From the NCBI GenBank assembly GCA_018968865.1, contig JAGWZP010000006.1:1-27920 (forward strand): DNA of 27,920 bases, written 5' to 3'. The notes under the pieces are model-generated. The model saw nothing but the letters and a program-made list of their open reading frames with translations, was not told where the DNA came from and did no database searches. The stretch comes from Patescibacteria group bacterium (lineage in GTDB: Bacteria; Patescibacteria; Paceibacteria; UBA9973; UBA2103). Shown here piece after piece: positions 15,061-21,588 of the stretch. Each line of letters starts with the position of its first letter. Position 1 is the stretch's first letter. Position numbers and translations under genes: made by a program.

Positions 15061-15597
15061 TTAGTTCTGCGCGAGCGCGAGCGCCGACGCAAGCGATTGC
15101 ACGAACGCATCGCTCGTCGCGGTCGCGCCGGACACGCCGCTCACCTGCGCGCTCTGCGCCTGGATGGCTTCCTGCGTGAGCATCGGCATCGCTTGGCCGT
15201 TGATGTAGAGCGATGTACTGCGGTCGTTCGGATACTGCAGGAATTGCACGTCGGCGATCTTTCCGCTCTGTACGACAACCTTTACTTGGACGGTGCCGTA
15301 GTACGCATCAGCGGGACTGCCGGTGTACGAGCCATTCGCATAGAGCCCGGCGGGTTTTGCGGGCGCGGGTGCCGGAGTTGGTTTTGGCGCGGGAGCGGCC
15401 GGCGCAGGTGCGCCAAGGTTAGCAAGCGTTTGCTGCAATTCTTGATTTGCCGTTTGGAATTCCTGGCTCGGCGTATTCCGAACCGATGCGGACTGTTGTC
15501 CGCCCGAGTTCTGCCACATGGCGTATGCGGCCGAGACGATAATAAACCCGAGAGAAAGCATGAGCTTCCTGCTGGTGTGTGGAGATGATGCGTTCAT
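15061..15597 (-). CDS. Exported FMN-binding domain protein (RnfG/NqrC-like)
   Basis: The 178-residue protein has an N-terminal membrane anchor (about 11-28), a spacer with a Pro/Ala-rich run (about 62-83), and an FMN_bind domain (about 84-178) starting GLYANGSYTGSPADAYYGTVQVKVVV. The end carries SGVSGATATSDAF. In NqrC/RnfG the motif Dgx(S/T)GAT is modified by ApbE, which links FMN to the Thr, here T159. The usual Asp is Ser153. It lies outside the membrane on a flexible tether and would receive electrons from the reductase encoded next, with 0 bp between the genes. No apbE gene is in the window, so covalent flavinylation is unproven. Confidence 0.88.
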   Translation of the reverse strand: MNASSPHTSRKLMLSLGFIIVSAAYAMWQNSGGQQSASVRNTPSQEFQTANQELQQTLANLGAPAPAAPAPKPTPAPAPAKPAGLYANGSYTGSPADAYYGTVQVKVVVQSGKIADVQFLQYPNDRSTSLYINGQAMPMLTQEAIQAQSAQVSGVSGATATSDAFVQSLASALALAQN

Positions 15598-15604
15598 GAT
15601 GCGT

Positions 15605-15610
15605 ACTATA
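15605..15610 (-). promoter_or_regulatory. -10-like hexamer upstream of the FMN-binding gene
   Basis: TATAGT on the minus strand is 7 nt before the ATG at 15597, in the 44-bp gap after the three-TM protein gene. It would allow leaderless expression of the FMN-binding and reductase genes apart from the sigma gene. No -35 is visible. Confidence 0.4.
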
Positions 15611-15641
15611 GATACACGGTGGCGCAGGGATTATTTCACGC

Positions 15642-16346
15642 TCAATTTGGCACGCGCCGTACGCCGTATGCGTGGACGATTCCGTTCTGGAGCCGGCCGG
15701 CGACATACATCTTCTCGCCGACGGAGAGCGTGGCGAGGTTGAATCCCTGCGGTGGCTGGACAGTCCAGGTTCCTTCGTCAGAATCGCGGTCGGTATCATT
15801 ATGCGACATGACGAAGGTCGATTCGGCAACGGAGGTGACGTAGCCGCGATACACGCCCTGGGCATGGTGCGAGCGGTGGACTTGCGTATAGATCGGTCCG
15901 AGGAGCGGAAGCTGATTGTTGTCTGCCGCAGAGAGCAGGGAAGCATGAAGCGGTGTGAGGCCGATGAGCGCACTACCGACAATACCGATGCCCGCCAGCC
16001 ACAAGAAAATACGAATGAGAGAGAACCGGTACACCGGCGTAAAGTGGCGCACCACGAGCTCAAGGGCGACCAGGAGGACGAGAGCGAGAAGCAGGGAGGC
16101 CCAGGGGAAAAGCGCGATGAAGGTCATGAGCCCCCGGTTGCCGAATCCAAGAAGGAACCGCGCGCCGCTTTGGTTGATATGGAAGAACAAGAAGCTCAGT
16201 GCGAAAAGGGCGCCGGCCAGGATGAGGAGAGCAACGACGCCGGCGAGGACGGTGCGCAGCACGAAAAAGACCCGGGAATGCATAGTGACAGCACCCGCAT
16301 GGATCTTTTCGAGCACGCTCTTCTGGATGTCAGTTTCTTGTAACAT
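15642..16346 (-). CDS. Three-TM protein with extracytoplasmic domain, putative anti-sigma factor
   Basis: The 234-residue protein has a short cytoplasmic N-terminus (LQETDIQKSVLEKIHAGAVTM), three hydrophobic segments (about 26-55, 70-100, 110-130), and a C-terminal domain of about 80 residues that would lie outside the membrane. This ends with LSVGEKMYVAGRLQNGIVHAYGVRRV, similar in pattern to the exported protein at 9312-9701. Its ATG lies inside the end of the sigma gene (17-bp overlap), the position usual for anti-sigma factors. No zinc-binding HxxxCxxC motif is present, so it is not a standard ZAS anti-sigma. The role rests on gene order and topology. Confidence 0.8.
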   Translation of the reverse strand: MLQETDIQKSVLEKIHAGAVTMHSRVFFVLRTVLAGVVALLILAGALFALSFLFFHINQSGARFLLGFGNRGLMTFIALFPWASLLLALVLLVALELVVRHFTPVYRFSLIRIFLWLAGIGIVGSALIGLTPLHASLLSAADNNQLPLLGPIYTQVHRSHHAQGVYRGYVTSVAESTFVMSHNDTDRDSDEGTWTVQPPQGFNLATLSVGEKMYVAGRLQNGIVHAYGVRRVPN

Positions 16347-16890
16347 GTTTTTTTAGCGCTTCGCGCGCGCGGCGGAGCCGGATGCCGACCGTGCCGACCG
16401 GCACGTGGAGCACTTCGGCGATTTCCTGATAACTAAGGTACTCGAGATAATACAGAATGATAACTTCGCGGTAGATGGGGGCAAGCTCCTTCAGTCCGCG
16501 GTCGATGAGCGCGCGCATCTCCTCCCGCTCCTCGTCTCCCGCCGGGTCGATCTCGTAGGCGGCGTGCACCGAGAAGAGGTCGAGGTCGACCGTGACGAAC
16601 GGGAGGCGGCTGTGGCTGCGGAGCGCATTCACGAACATATTGTGCGCGATGCGGTATATCCAGGGTGAAAAGGGTCGTGTGGCATCAAAGCTTTGGATAT
16701 TCTGGTACATGGTGATGAACACTTCTTGCACGACGTCTTCGATAGGGGCATTGTCCGACAAAAACCGTCTCCCGTAGCGAAGCAGTTTGGGCTGGTACCT
16801 ACTCATAAGTACACCGAACGCCGCCTCATTCTTTCCTTGCACGAGGCGAGCAAGCTCCTCGTCGGTTGTCTGGTCCAGTCTTTCGTCCAT
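16330..16890 (-). CDS. RNA polymerase sigma-70 factor, ECF-like
   Basis: The 186-residue protein has only sigma regions 2 and 4, as in ECF sigma factors. Region 2 includes EDVVQEVFITMYQNIQSF and FSPWIYRIAHNMFVNALR; region 4 includes YREVIILYYLEYLSYQEIAEVLHVPVGTVGIRLRRAREALKK, a clear helix-turn-helix. The start MDERLDQTTDEELARL at 16890 is chosen over an in-frame ATG at 16927-16929, because the homologous part begins here and a -10-like TATACT sits 8 nt upstream. It heads an eight-gene minus-strand operon and overlaps the putative anti-sigma gene by 17 bp. It probably drives its own operon, although no clear ECF-type -35/-10 pair was found. Confidence 0.93.
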   Translation of the reverse strand: MDERLDQTTDEELARLVQGKNEAAFGVLMSRYQPKLLRYGRRFLSDNAPIEDVVQEVFITMYQNIQSFDATRPFSPWIYRIAHNMFVNALRSHSRLPFVTVDLDLFSVHAAYEIDPAGDEEREEMRALIDRGLKELAPIYREVIILYYLEYLSYQEIAEVLHVPVGTVGIRLRRAREALKKHVTRN

Positions 16891-16898
16891 GTGCCCCC

Positions 16899-16904
16899 AG
16901 TATA
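16899..16904 (-). promoter_or_regulatory. -10-like hexamer of the sigma operon
   Basis: On the minus strand TATACT is followed by GGGGGCAC and the ATG at 16890, so the transcript would start within 1-2 nt of the start codon. The G-run between the -10 and ATG is shared with the elements at 307-318 and 27879-27890. No -35 match was found. Confidence 0.45.
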
Positions 16905-16946
16905 GCGCCGCAGTTGAAATATTCCTCATTTACTGCTGTACTACGC

Positions 16947-16952
16947 TATAAT
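16947..16952 (+). promoter_or_regulatory. -10 element for the SDR gene
   Basis: A consensus TATAAT. A start near 16959 would give a leader of about 41 nt before the ATG at 17000. No good -35 at 16-18 bp is visible (closest TTCCTC at 19 bp). Confidence 0.5.
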
Positions 16953-16999
16953 GGCTCTTTCAGAGTTCCTTCTCTCAACACCACACCATGGAGACCCTT

Positions 17000-17761
17000 A
17001 TGAAAAAGTATACGAATCGCATTAACGGGCACGCCCTGGTTCTGGGCGGATCCGGCGGTATCGGTTCGGAAATAGTCCGGGCATTGGTAGCAAACGGCGT
17101 AACGGCCGTAAGCTTCACTTACAACCGGAACAAGGCCGAAGCTGATGCACTCGCAAAAGATCTTGAAGCGCTCGGCGTGAAGACCTACTATGCCCAGCTC
17201 GACCTGCGCGATGAAAAAGCGGTGAAACAGTTCCTAGCGGCGGCGGTTGCTGCCATCGGCGAGGAAATCATCCATGCCGTGAATACGGTGGGCGTTTCGC
17301 CGAACGTTCCGCTCCAGGAGCAGACGGTGGAACTATGGCGCGAACTCTACGACATTAACGTCGTGGGCAGCTTCATCGCAACGCGCGCCATCGCGAACCG
17401 GATGCAAGAGCATGCCGTCAAAGGGTCCATCGTGGTCATCACCAGCACGAACGGCATCAACTCGCAGGCGAGCTATTCCGCACCGTACGACGCTTCAAAA
17501 TCGGCGCAGTGGCATAAGGTGCTCATCTTGGCGGAAGAATACGCGCCGGACATACGGATCAATGGCGTCGCTCCGGGCTGGGTTGAGACCAAGATGAACC
17601 AAACGCTGCCGCCCGGCGAGCGGGAGAAAGAGACGGAAAAGATATGGGCGCGTCGGTGGGCCGACCCGGCAGAAATCGCTTCAGTCGTCCTCTTCCTGCT
17701 CGGTCCGGCATCTTCGTACATCTACGGCCAGAACATCATGGTCGACGGCGGGTACCGGTAA
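17000..17761 (+). CDS. Short-chain dehydrogenase/reductase (FabG-like)
   Basis: The 253-residue protein has a classical SDR fold. The dinucleotide loop GGSGGIG is near residue 17, NTVGV replaces the usual NNAG at about 91, the catalytic Ser is in VVITSTNG, and the YDASK motif supplies Tyr and Lys. The C-terminal IYGQNIMVDGGYR is typical. Such enzymes reduce or oxidise hydroxyl/carbonyl groups with NAD(P)H; the substrate is unknown, and a 3-oxoacyl-ACP reductase role is only one option. The start at 17000 is preferred over the in-frame ATG at 16988, because GGAG (16990-16993) sits 6 nt upstream of 17000. It is a single-gene unit with its own promoter and terminator. Confidence 0.9.
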   Translation: MKKYTNRINGHALVLGGSGGIGSEIVRALVANGVTAVSFTYNRNKAEADALAKDLEALGVKTYYAQLDLRDEKAVKQFLAAAVAAIGEEIIHAVNTVGVSPNVPLQEQTVELWRELYDINVVGSFIATRAIANRMQEHAVKGSIVVITSTNGINSQASYSAPYDASKSAQWHKVLILAEEYAPDIRINGVAPGWVETKMNQTLPPGEREKETEKIWARRWADPAEIASVVLFLLGPASSYIYGQNIMVDGGYR

Positions 17762-17780
17762 AGGTGCGCAATCATTTAAT

Positions 17781-17815
17781 AAGGACCGAGCGCAAGCCCG
17801 GTCCTTTTTCTTTTT
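17781..17815 (+). terminator. Intrinsic terminator after the SDR gene
   Basis: AAGGACCG and CGGTCCTT pair around a ten-base loop (17781-17806), followed by a T-rich tract. The tract reaches the stop codon of the convergent dehydrogenase gene, so the two units are separated by this single hairpin. Confidence 0.8.
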
Positions 17816-18815
17816 AAGAAACGATATTCGCGGGGGAACCGGCCGCGAAGTGCTGGATGTTCTCGATCGTGGCATCGAGGATGCGCTCCACCGCTTCGGT
17901 TGTATTGAAGGCCGTGTGCGGCGTCACGATGACGCGCGGATGATTGATGAGGTAGTGGTTCTCAAGCGTGATGCGGAGCGCGTCGGCGTTCGGGTGCGGC
18001 GCGGTGAGAAGCGACGCCTCCTCGTTCAGGTCGCCCTCCTCTTCGAGCACATCGAGCGCGGCGCCGGCGAGCACGCCGCTCTTGAGCGCCGCGACGAGCG
18101 CATCGGTCTCGACGACCGCGCCCCGCGCGGTGTTGATGAGGTACGCGCCCTTTTTCATCGTGCCGATATTTTCCGCATTGATGAGATGATGCGTGTGCTC
18201 GTTGTAGGGGACGTGGAGCGTGATGATGTCGGAGGCCGCAAGCAATTCCGGAAGCGTTGCGTAGGAAAAATTGAATTCCTGCGCGCGCGCGGGGTCCGGG
18301 CGCGTCTCAAAGCCGAGAACTTTCATGCCGAAACCGTTCGCCATGCGGATAACGTGCATGCCGATATGCCCGCAGCCGATGACGCCGATGGTTTTTCCGG
18401 CGAGGTCGAAGCCGCGGAGCCCTGCCGGCGAGAAAACGCCCGTGCGGACGCGCTCGTCGGCGTCGATGACGCGGCGCGAGAGCGCGAGGAGAAGGGCGAA
18501 GGCGAATTCGGCGACCGTATTCTCGCCGTAGAACGGCACGTTTGCGACCGCGATGCCGCGCGCTTTTGCCGCCGCAAGATCAATGTGGTCGAAGCCGGTG
18601 GAACGGGTGGCGATGAGCTTCAGGACAGGGAACCGGTTCATCTCCGCTTCGCCGATATGGCTTTCTATAAACGTGCAGAGCACCGCCGCGTCGGGGTCAG
18701 CGAGGTCGGGAAATACGGCAAGCGAGCCCTCGTGGAAAATAATCTCCTCGTTCGGGAGTTTCGCCTTCACGTACGCCTCTTCCCACGCCTCGCCCGAGAA
18801 ATAATGGATCTTCAT
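17814..18815 (-). CDS. D-isomer 2-hydroxyacid dehydrogenase, probably D-lactate dehydrogenase
   Basis: The 333-residue protein has the two-domain fold of the D-2-hydroxyacid dehydrogenases. The NAD loop is IGVIGCGHIGMHV at about residues 143-155. Catalytic residues are Arg in LINTARGAVVET, Glu in ALDVLEEEG and His in VIVTPHTAFNT. The N-terminal MKIHYFSGEAWEEAYVKAKL and RSTGFDHIDL agree with the LdhA subgroup. It would reduce pyruvate to D-lactate and regenerate NAD+, suiting a fermentative cell. It is a single gene with a -10-like TAATAT 6 nt before its ATG. Other 2-ketoacids are possible substrates. Confidence 0.9.
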   Translation of the reverse strand: MKIHYFSGEAWEEAYVKAKLPNEEIIFHEGSLAVFPDLADPDAAVLCTFIESHIGEAEMNRFPVLKLIATRSTGFDHIDLAAAKARGIAVANVPFYGENTVAEFAFALLLALSRRVIDADERVRTGVFSPAGLRGFDLAGKTIGVIGCGHIGMHVIRMANGFGMKVLGFETRPDPARAQEFNFSYATLPELLAASDIITLHVPYNEHTHHLINAENIGTMKKGAYLINTARGAVVETDALVAALKSGVLAGAALDVLEEEGDLNEEASLLTAPHPNADALRITLENHYLINHPRVIVTPHTAFNTTEAVERILDATIENIQHFAAGSPANIVS

Positions 18816-18821
18816 ACATGC

Positions 18822-18827
18822 ATATTA
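18822..18827 (-). promoter_or_regulatory. Extended -10-like element of the D-lactate dehydrogenase gene
   Basis: TAATAT on the minus strand, preceded by TGC, lies 6 nt before the ATG at 18815. This predicts a transcript that begins at the start codon. No -35 is evident. Confidence 0.45.
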
Positions 18828-18866
18828 GCACTATGCCGATAGAGGATGCCTAAACTCGCTCCGGAC

Positions 18867-18904
18867 AAAAAAATCGCTAGCAACAAACTACATTGCTAGC
18901 GATT
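18867..18904 (-). terminator. Intrinsic terminator of the reverse transcriptase gene
   Basis: On the minus strand AATCGCTAGCAA and TTGCTAGCGATT (12-bp arms, 18872-18904) enclose a 9-nt loop and are followed by seven T. The first arm overlaps the stop codon of the gene by 1 bp. Confidence 0.88.
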
Positions 18905-19962
18905 CAGCGATGTTTGGCCCACTCGGCTTCGAATAGCTTACAAAGCGCGAAAGTTTTACGGTCAGTGGCCGTCGACTCATCCACATTTTTGTAATAGTGG
19001 ATGAACTCGGCAATAAGTCCGCTTACCTTTTCCGGCCAATCCATCTGCATGGTCAGGTAACTTCCGATTATCCCATGCAGGCGCCGTCGTTTTTTCTGGG
19101 AGAATACAATCTTCGCTGTCTCACTCCCGTCTTCTTTTCCGGTGCGATTTCGTAAGCCGATTTTCGTGACAAATACCGCCCCCATCTCGCGGGAAAGAAC
19201 CTTCGACTTGCGGTGATTTACTTCGAACCCGGCGCGAGCGATGCATTCACGCACATTCCTTCGGATGTCGCCGATGATTGGTTTGTGTCTTGAAAAGACG
19301 CAGTCATCAGCGTACCGGGTGTAAGTGATATCGTACCTCTCGCACAGTTTCCGCACCTGCGCGTCCATGAACACTTCGCAATAGAGATTGAAGAGGAACG
19401 GTGACAATGGCCCACCAACCGCGAGTCCTTGGCCGTGCATTCCCGAACAGAAGGATTCAAGGAAGGCATGGACCGGAGGGAAAAGCCAATCACGACGCAC
19501 CTGGTCACGGAACGATGCGTTTTGTCCGAATGCAGAAAGTGAGAAGTTAGGGCCGTACTCATAGTATTTCTTGATGTATACGATGAGAATGGCTAACCTT
19601 TCCAGATCAATGCTCGGGTACGCATTCGAGACATCGGTGATGTAGAAGAATCTTCCCTCAATGTGCTTTTGCGCGTTCTTGAGAGGGTTAGAGCCTTTGA
19701 CGAAGGCCGCAGAGGAGGGAAGTCGACGCAATGTGTAGTTATCATTCCCCATCGCGTATATTCCTTTCCTCAGGTATTGTCCGAAGACTTCATGGAGTTT
19801 CCGCATCGGCTTATTAGGGTTACCAATCAACCGACGTTTTCCACCCTCTTCTTTCCAATGGAAGTGTATCTGCGGATGCCCGCCAACCATGGTCGCGAAG
19901 TGGAGCGGATCCCAGTTTTCTACAGGCGGCTCTTGGGGAGCCGCAGAACGTACGTGTCGCAT
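18904..19962 (-). CDS. Retron-type reverse transcriptase
   Basis: The 352-residue protein carries the RT motifs in order: RRLIGNPNKPMRKLHE (43-58), FYITDVSNAYPSID with first catalytic D110, GLAVGGPLSPFLFNLY (179-194), YTRYADD with D219 and D220, and GFEVNHRKSKV (245-255). NAQKH (96-100) fits the retron NAxxH motif, and VTKIGL (265-270) sits where retrons have VTG. The GxxxSP form argues against a diversity-generating retroelement, which has SQ. No extra effector domain is fused. A GGAGG lies 6 nt before the ATG. GC content is lower than in the flanking housekeeping genes, suggesting acquisition. No effector gene is adjacent. Confidence 0.85.
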   Translation of the reverse strand: MRHVRSAAPQEPPVENWDPLHFATMVGGHPQIHFHWKEEGGKRRLIGNPNKPMRKLHEVFGQYLRKGIYAMGNDNYTLRRLPSSAAFVKGSNPLKNAQKHIEGRFFYITDVSNAYPSIDLERLAILIVYIKKYYEYGPNFSLSAFGQNASFRDQVRRDWLFPPVHAFLESFCSGMHGQGLAVGGPLSPFLFNLYCEVFMDAQVRKLCERYDITYTRYADDCVFSRHKPIIGDIRRNVRECIARAGFEVNHRKSKVLSREMGAVFVTKIGLRNRTGKEDGSETAKIVFSQKKRRRLHGIIGSYLTMQMDWPEKVSGLIAEFIHYYKNVDESTATDRKTFALCKLFEAEWAKHR

Positions 19963-20414
19963 GACGGCCCTCCAAAAGGTGATATGGGTTTAAAAAGAAC
20001 TTCGTCTAGCGTTGCCAGGAAGAAATCACTTGCTAGGTACACTGCTCTAGACGACCGGGGGCGATCGCGGCGGCGGCCTGTGCGGGTCTGGGGGAGGCTT
20101 CATCCTGCCCGGCCGACGTTCACACCATTCCGGTCCATGGAAATCGAAGCATAAGCCGCGATCTCTATGAGGTCACAGCGCCAATAGATTGCGCTATGAG
20201 GGGCTGTAACGCCCCTATCTGCCACCATACCCAAGCGTCTGGGCTTACTATGACAGACTTTTACTAATAACAATCTACTCTGCTTTGGTTTACTGCTTTT
20301 CTACATCTGCATGAGGATCGCAGCAAATGACTAAGCTCTCTTCCTGGCTACCTTGATCCTCAGCGAGGATACCAGATCGCGTATAACAAGACAAAGAGGA
20401 CTTTCGAGCCTGTG
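19963..20414 (-). ncRNA. Structured non-coding region upstream of the RT, candidate retron msr-msd
   Basis: These 452 bp hold no convincing gene. Read toward the RT gene (minus strand), they contain a tight hairpin at 20356-20370 (6-bp stem) that competes with an inverted repeat at 20313-20319/20355-20361. A cluster of three hairpins follows: 20230-20243, 20199-20216 (AGGGGC/GCCCCT) and 20177-20195. Then comes a GC-rich block (about 20050-20115) and an 8-bp inverted repeat (20002-20009/20047-20054). Short direct repeats CTATGAGG are at 20165 and 20194. Retron ncRNAs lie immediately upstream of the RT, so this is the expected place, but I could not identify a convincing a1/a2 pair or branching G. 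Confidence 0.35.
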
Positions 20415-21587
20415 TTATACCACCCCCGCTTCCTGCTCTATGGCGAGGAGGCGGTCATATTTGAGGACGCGCTCCTTCTGGCCGAGGCCGCCGGCCTTGA
20501 TGCCGTACGCGCCGATGCCGTACGCGAAGTCGGCAATGAACGTGTCGGAAGTCTCGCCCGAACGGTGCGAGGCGATGGCCTTCCAGCCGGCGGCGTAGGT
20601 CGCCTGCACGGCCTCGAGCGCTTCCTGCACCGTGCCGATCTGATTCGGTTTGATGAGCACAGCATTTATTTCTTTGCGCGCGACGGCGTCTCTGATGCGT
20701 GCGGGGTTCGTGACGGTAAGGTCATCGCCGACAATAAGCATGTTCTTTCCAAGCGTTGCCGTGAGCCGAGTGAAATCATCCGCCGCATCTTCAGTGAACG
20801 GGTCCTCGATGCTGTAAATAGGGAAGCGGTCGACGATACTACCATATATGGTAGTGAGTTCATCGGCCGAATAAGATTTTCCGAGGAGTTGGTAGCGGCC
20901 GCCATGGAAAAGTTCGCTCGCGGCCGCGTCGAGAGCGATAGAAGTATTCGGAAACTCTTTCACAAGCTCGGCGAGCAATTCGAAGGGTTGGTCAAGCGTC
21001 TCACATGAGGGCGCGTATCCGCCTTCATCGCCCATCGGGACCTTTCCAAGGCGTTCGCCCAATGTTGCGAATGCTTCTTGCGCGATAGGGAGCGCGTCAC
21101 TTGTTGCGCCCTCGACGACGAGGATATATTCCTGAAAGGGGAGTTTGAAACCGGCGTGCGCCCCGCCATTCATGACGTTCATAAAGAGCCGCGGCGCGCA
21201 GGGCGTCGTGCCGACGCGCTTTGCGATAGCGCTCCAGAGCGGCACGCCCGCCGCAAGAGCGAAGAGCCGCTGTGCGGCGATGGAGACCGAAAGGAGCGCG
21301 TTAGCGCCGAGGCGCGATTTATCCGGCGTACCGTCGAGCTCGATGAGAAATGCATCAAGTTCGTCCGCCGAGGTGAAGTCACGTCCGGTACATGCGGCGC
21401 TGATTTCGCCGTGTATATTTCCTATCGCCGCTGTTGCTTCAAGCTCCACCGCTTCGTGCGAGCCGGTGCTTTTGCCGGAGGGCACCGATGCCGTTGCCGA
21501 AAGAGTTCCGGAGGTGAGCACGGTCTCAACTGTCGCGCGCACGCGCGTGTCGGAGATCGAGCGGGCGGCGACGGTATCGATGCGCAT
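20415..21587 (-). CDS. eno: Enolase, short divergent form
   Basis: The 390-residue enzyme converts 2-phosphoglycerate to PEP. Catalytic and metal sites are present: PSGKSTG loop, NGGAHA, FQEYI, GDEGGYAP, ALDAAAS, SIEDPF, GDDLTVTN, LIKPNQIGT, SHRSGET and GIKAGG. It is shorter than usual (about 415-430): the conserved N-terminal DSRGNPT is replaced by SDTRVRAT and the C-terminal tail is missing. The ATG at 21587 is chosen because it is 1 bp after the ppsA stop and starts the homologous region (MRIDTVAARSI). It is the last gene of glycerate kinase-ppsA-eno, whose enzymes act in adjoining steps. Confidence 0.93.
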   Translation of the reverse strand: MRIDTVAARSISDTRVRATVETVLTSGTLSATASVPSGKSTGSHEAVELEATAAIGNIHGEISAACTGRDFTSADELDAFLIELDGTPDKSRLGANALLSVSIAAQRLFALAAGVPLWSAIAKRVGTTPCAPRLFMNVMNGGAHAGFKLPFQEYILVVEGATSDALPIAQEAFATLGERLGKVPMGDEGGYAPSCETLDQPFELLAELVKEFPNTSIALDAAASELFHGGRYQLLGKSYSADELTTIYGSIVDRFPIYSIEDPFTEDAADDFTRLTATLGKNMLIVGDDLTVTNPARIRDAVARKEINAVLIKPNQIGTVQEALEAVQATYAAGWKAIASHRSGETSDTFIADFAYGIGAYGIKAGGLGQKERVLKYDRLLAIEQEAGVV

Positions 21588-21588
21588 G

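Noticed and set aside
17850..18842. Long plus-strand open frame opposite the D-lactate dehydrogenase
   Set aside because: Charged, low-complexity translation exactly antisense to a well-supported gene.
19663..20154. Plus-strand open frame of 163 codons across the RT start and upstream region
   Set aside because: Mostly antisense to the RT; composition is not protein-like and no start signal is seen.
18904..20414. Diversity-generating retroelement (common in CPR genomes)
   Set aside because: The RT has GGPLSP, not the GxxxSQ form of DGR RTs, and I saw no template/variable repeat pair or target gene with a variable C-terminal region nearby.
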